NCBI GenBank assembly: GCA_963757565.1
Contig: CAVWSB010000011.1
Span: 1,550,001-1,614,000 of the forward strand
Reading direction: 5' to 3'
From: PALSA-894 sp963757565
Lineage (GTDB): Bacteria > Pseudomonadota > Alphaproteobacteria > Rhizobiales > Xanthobacteraceae
Length of the DNA: 64,000 nucleotides
Positions 61,876 through 64,000 of the stretch are shown here, in pieces. Under the pieces are notes generated by a model. That model had not been told where the DNA came from. It was given only the letters and a program-made list of their open reading frames with translations, and did not search any database. The translations under genes were made by a program, and so were the position numbers. Every line of letters starts with the position of its first letter. Positions within the stretch are counted from its first letter, which is position 1.

Positions 61876-63072
61876 CTAGAGCACTTCCCCGCGCATCAGG
61901 CGCGGCTGTGCGGCCGGCTCGACGCCCTCGCGCATTATTGCGCGGCGCAGCGGCGTGACGCGATCGAGCAAATAAAGCCCCAAGCCGCGCACGCCCTGCA
62001 GGGGCAAAAAATCCGACAGCAGGCTGCGATTCAGCACGTCGACCGCGACGGTACGGCTCGTCACGTCGAGCCGCCGCATCCGGTCGTATTCGGCGAGCAG
62101 ATCGGGCGAGCCCGGATCGCGCCCGTCGCCGCGTGCATCCGACACCAGTTCGCCGATGGTTGCGGCATCGCGCAGCCCGAGGTTCAGCCCCTGCGCACCA
62201 ATCGGCGGAATGACATGCGCGGCTTCGCCGATCAGCGCGATACGATCGTGCGCGAAGCTGTGCGCGGTCTCGACCGCGAGCGGAAAGATGCCGCGGCCAT
62301 TCTCGACCGTCACCTTGCCGAGGATCGAATGCCCGCGGCGCTCGATCTCCGCCGATAGCGCCGCCGCATCGAGCGCGCCGAGATGCTTGGCTTCCGCAGG
62401 TTCGACCACGCAGACGAGGCTCGAACGCAGGCCGGGCAGCGGCACCAGCGTGAACGGGCCGGCAGCGGTGTGGAATTCGGTCGAGACGCCGTTGTGCGGG
62501 CGAGTGTGCGCGAGACTGAGCGTAACAGCGGCCTGCGGGTACGCGCGCCGCTCGGTCTCGATCCCGGCTGCTGCGCGACAGAGCGACTTGCGTCCATCCG
62601 CGCCGACCACGAGCCGCGCGGTGAGCGCCGCGCCATTGTCCAAACGGATCGTCACGCGATCATCGCCCGGCTCGACCGCCGTCACTGCGGCGGCGATGCG
62701 GTCAAGCTGCGGGAGTGTCGCCGCCCGCGCATCAAGCGCGGCGGTCAGATGCCGGTTCTCTATATTGTGGCCGAACGCGTCGAGCCCGATCTCGACTGCC
62801 TGAAACGTCACCTCGGGCGCGCGGATCAGCCGGCCGGTGTCGTCGACCAGCCGGATCGCGGTCAGCGGCGCGGATTGCGCCACGCAGAGCGGCCAGACGC
62901 CGAGCGCGTCGAGCGCCGCGACCGACCCCGAGAGCAGCGCCGTGGTGCGGTTGTCCGCCGGCAGCGCCCGCGCAATCAGCGCGGTCTCGACGCCGGCCGA
63001 GGCGAGCGCAATCGCGGCCGTCAGGCCTGCCGGACCGCCGCCGACCACCGCTACCTCGAATTCGCGCTCCAT
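61876..63072 (-). CDS. UbiH/UbiF/VisC-family FAD-dependent hydroxylase
   Basis: Aromatic-ring hydroxylase of 398 residues, most likely in ubiquinone synthesis. It starts FEVAVVGGGPAGLTAAIALASAGV (FAD dinucleotide site), has ARLVVGADGRKSLCRAAAGIET (the DG motif), and HDRIALIGEAAHVIPPIGAQGLNLGLRDAATIGEL (the GD-like FAD phosphate site, with GE in place of the usual GD). A short C-terminal helix (LRRAIMREGVEP) ends it. Alphaproteobacteria have several such genes (UbiL/UbiM/UbiH-like) with different ring positions, so the exact step is open. ATG 63072 is the natural start. The stop is 9 bp from the palindromic repeat. Confidence 0.92.
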   Translation of the reverse strand: MEREFEVAVVGGGPAGLTAAIALASAGVETALIARALPADNRTTALLSGSVAALDALGVWPLCVAQSAPLTAIRLVDDTGRLIRAPEVTFQAVEIGLDAFGHNIENRHLTAALDARAATLPQLDRIAAAVTAVEPGDDRVTIRLDNGAALTARLVVGADGRKSLCRAAAGIETERRAYPQAAVTLSLAHTRPHNGVSTEFHTAAGPFTLVPLPGLRSSLVCVVEPAEAKHLGALDAAALSAEIERRGHSILGKVTVENGRGIFPLAVETAHSFAHDRIALIGEAAHVIPPIGAQGLNLGLRDAATIGELVSDARGDGRDPGSPDLLAEYDRMRRLDVTSRTVAVDVLNRSLLSDFLPLQGVRGLGLYLLDRVTPLRRAIMREGVEPAAQPRLMRGEVL

Positions 63073-63113
63073 GCCGCCTGTCCTAGCACCGATCGGCGGC
63101 AGGCTTCAGCCCT

Positions 63114-63563
63114 TCAGGATCCTGGCTTCTTGCGCGCGGGTTTGGCGACCGCCTTCGCCGTGTTGAACGCCACGGCGGCGCGGATCAGCGCCTTGAGCGC
63201 CTTCTCGTTGATCTTGCCGCCTTCGGGGATATCGATGGCGCGTCGCACATTGCCGTCGAGGCTCGCATTGAACAGGCCCGCGGGGTCATCCAGCGCGGCG
63301 CCATACGCGAAGGTCAGCTTTACGGCCGCCTTGTAGGTCTCGCCGGTGCACACGATGCCGTCGTGCTCCCACACCGGAACGCCGAGCGGGTTCGATGGCT
63401 TGCGCCATTTCACCGCCTCGACCATCGCCGGGTCTGCCGCCCTGATGACAGCGCGAACGCGCGAGAGAGTCTCGCCGCGCCAGTCGCCGAGCGCCTTGAT
63501 CCGCGCGTCGATAAGCTGAGAGGGGGAGGCATTGCCTTCGGCTCCCAAGCCGCTTTTGGTCAT
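63114..63563 (-). CDS. DUF1801 domain protein (YdhG/YdeI-like)
   Basis: The 149-residue product matches the DUF1801/YdhG pattern: QLIDARIKALGDWRGETLSRVRAVIRAADPAMVEAVKWRKPSNPLGVPVWEHDGIVCTGETYKAAVKLTFAYGAALDDPAGLFN. The end has GNVRRAIDIPEGGKINEKALKALIRAAVAFN and a basic tail (KPARKKPGS). The structural family relates to YjbR-like proteins; the biochemical role is unknown. I chose ATG 63563 (MTKSGLG). The frame to 63608 adds residues with no family support. It lies 41 bp upstream of the UbiH-like gene on the same strand. Confidence 0.88.
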   Translation of the reverse strand: MTKSGLGAEGNASPSQLIDARIKALGDWRGETLSRVRAVIRAADPAMVEAVKWRKPSNPLGVPVWEHDGIVCTGETYKAAVKLTFAYGAALDDPAGLFNASLDGNVRRAIDIPEGGKINEKALKALIRAAVAFNTAKAVAKPARKKPGS

Positions 63564-63604
63564 GCGGATCGCTCCACGCGGGTCAGTGTTTTCCCGTTCC
63601 AAGA

Positions 63605-64000
63605 TCATCGGAATGGCCGGCTTTCACCCGGGCCCACTGGGATGTGGGGCGTCCGTTGATACGCATGTTCTGCTTGCCCTCGGTTAACTGCAGCCAGCCG
63701 GGCGGCGAGTTCTTCCCAGGTTTCCTGCCGTCCGTAGACCGTCAAGTCGAGCAGCCGGTAGCTGTTGTCCATTGCCTCAACACCGCGCCGCGTCGTCCAG
63801 TATGTCTCAAAGACGCGCGCGCCCTGCCGCAGGTAGCAGACGATATGCATCATGCCGATTTCGCGTCCAACCAGAAGAGTTTCGAGCGAAGACCGCTCGG
63901 CCGAGTACCAAGGCATCTCCCAACCCATGAAGTCACGGTAACGGGCGCTCTCGTCGTAGGGGCCCTGACAAAACACCGCGAAGGTCGTGTCGCGCGAATG
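63605..64000 (-). CDS. DUF899 family thioredoxin-like protein, N-terminus outside the window
   Basis: The frame is open to the right edge. The last 24 bases extend it upstream as HSRDTTFAVFCQGPYDESARYRDFMGWEMPWYSA, which resembles the RDTTFAxxSRAP...RMGWxxPW segment of DUF899 proteins. The C-terminal part has QGARVFETYWTTRRGVEAMDNSYRLLDLTVYGRQETWEELAARL, also family-like. About 131 residues are visible of a usual 220-260. DUF899 proteins are AhpC/thioredoxin-fold proteins of unknown role. The visible GTG at 63976 is internal, not the real start. Confidence 0.82.
   Translation of the reverse strand, partial: HSRDTTFAVFCQGPYDESARYRDFMGWEMPWYSAERSSLETLLVGREIGMMHIVCYLRQGARVFETYWTTRRGVEAMDNSYRLLDLTVYGRQETWEELAARLAAVNRGQAEHAYQRTPHIPVGPGESRPFR

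Overview
The window is GC-rich alphaproteobacterial chromosome, most likely Hyphomicrobiales (Rhizobiales), near the Bradyrhizobium/Rhodopseudomonas/Xanthobacteraceae side. Support for this is the run nuoJKLMN-birA-rnj-mce-DUF1467, the small DUF1127 gene beside a GcvA-like LysR gene, an IalB-family protein, a SbmA/BacA-like ABC protein and a palindromic intergenic repeat of the type common in this order. I saw no tRNA, rRNA, CRISPR array, transposase or integrase.

Layout. 1-5351: the 3' part of nuoF, a DUF3291 gene, a 37-residue membrane ORF, nuoG, nuoH, a small two-helix membrane protein and nuoI. 5457-11679: an accessory block that splits the complex I operon. It holds a cupin gene, a two-subunit molybdenum hydroxylase (isoquinoline 1-oxidoreductase type), a DUF1127 gene divergent from a LysR regulator, and a less GC-rich gene that joins a DUF5343-like winged-helix region to a nucleoside 2-deoxyribosyltransferase-like domain. 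11890-21050: nuoJ to nuoN, birA, rnj, methylmalonyl-CoA epimerase and DUF1467, mostly with overlapping stop and start codons. 21047-28388 (minus): a Dpp/Opp-type peptide ABC importer with two tandem, very similar binding proteins. 28595-41080: an M20 amidohydrolase, a SPOR-like membrane protein, glmU and glmS (UDP-GlcNAc synthesis), DUF502, recG, sdhE and mfd. 41276-53660: a methyltransferase, a flavin monooxygenase, a DsbA-family thioredoxin-fold protein, a degenerate GGDEF protein, a degenerate adenylate-forming protein, an OppA-like binding protein, IalB, an ABC exporter-like protein, a lytic transglycosylase and hspQ. 53906-64000: two small envelope proteins, a TauD-like dioxygenase, enoyl-CoA hydratase, CoA lyase, a caspase-fold protein without its catalytic residues, an AEC transporter, a CoA transferase, a UbiH-like hydroxylase, DUF1801 and a cut-off DUF899 gene.

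The window is peppered with single-base frameshifts. I place about 53, roughly 46 of them one extra base. About 44 fall in three segments (5.7-8.7, 21.2-29.6 and 47.5-49.3 kb). The large housekeeping genes (nuoG-N, birA, rnj, glmU, glmS, mfd) carry none. The protein sequence on either side of each break stays family-like, with no internal stops. This points to sequence or assembly error, or very recent decay, rather than old pseudogenes. Affected genes are typed pseudogene here, with the intended reading frame described.

The points most worth following are the split nuo operon and the putative sensor/effector gene inside it, the frameshift pattern, the pseudo-caspase, the His-rich NuoL loop and the basic GlmU tail.
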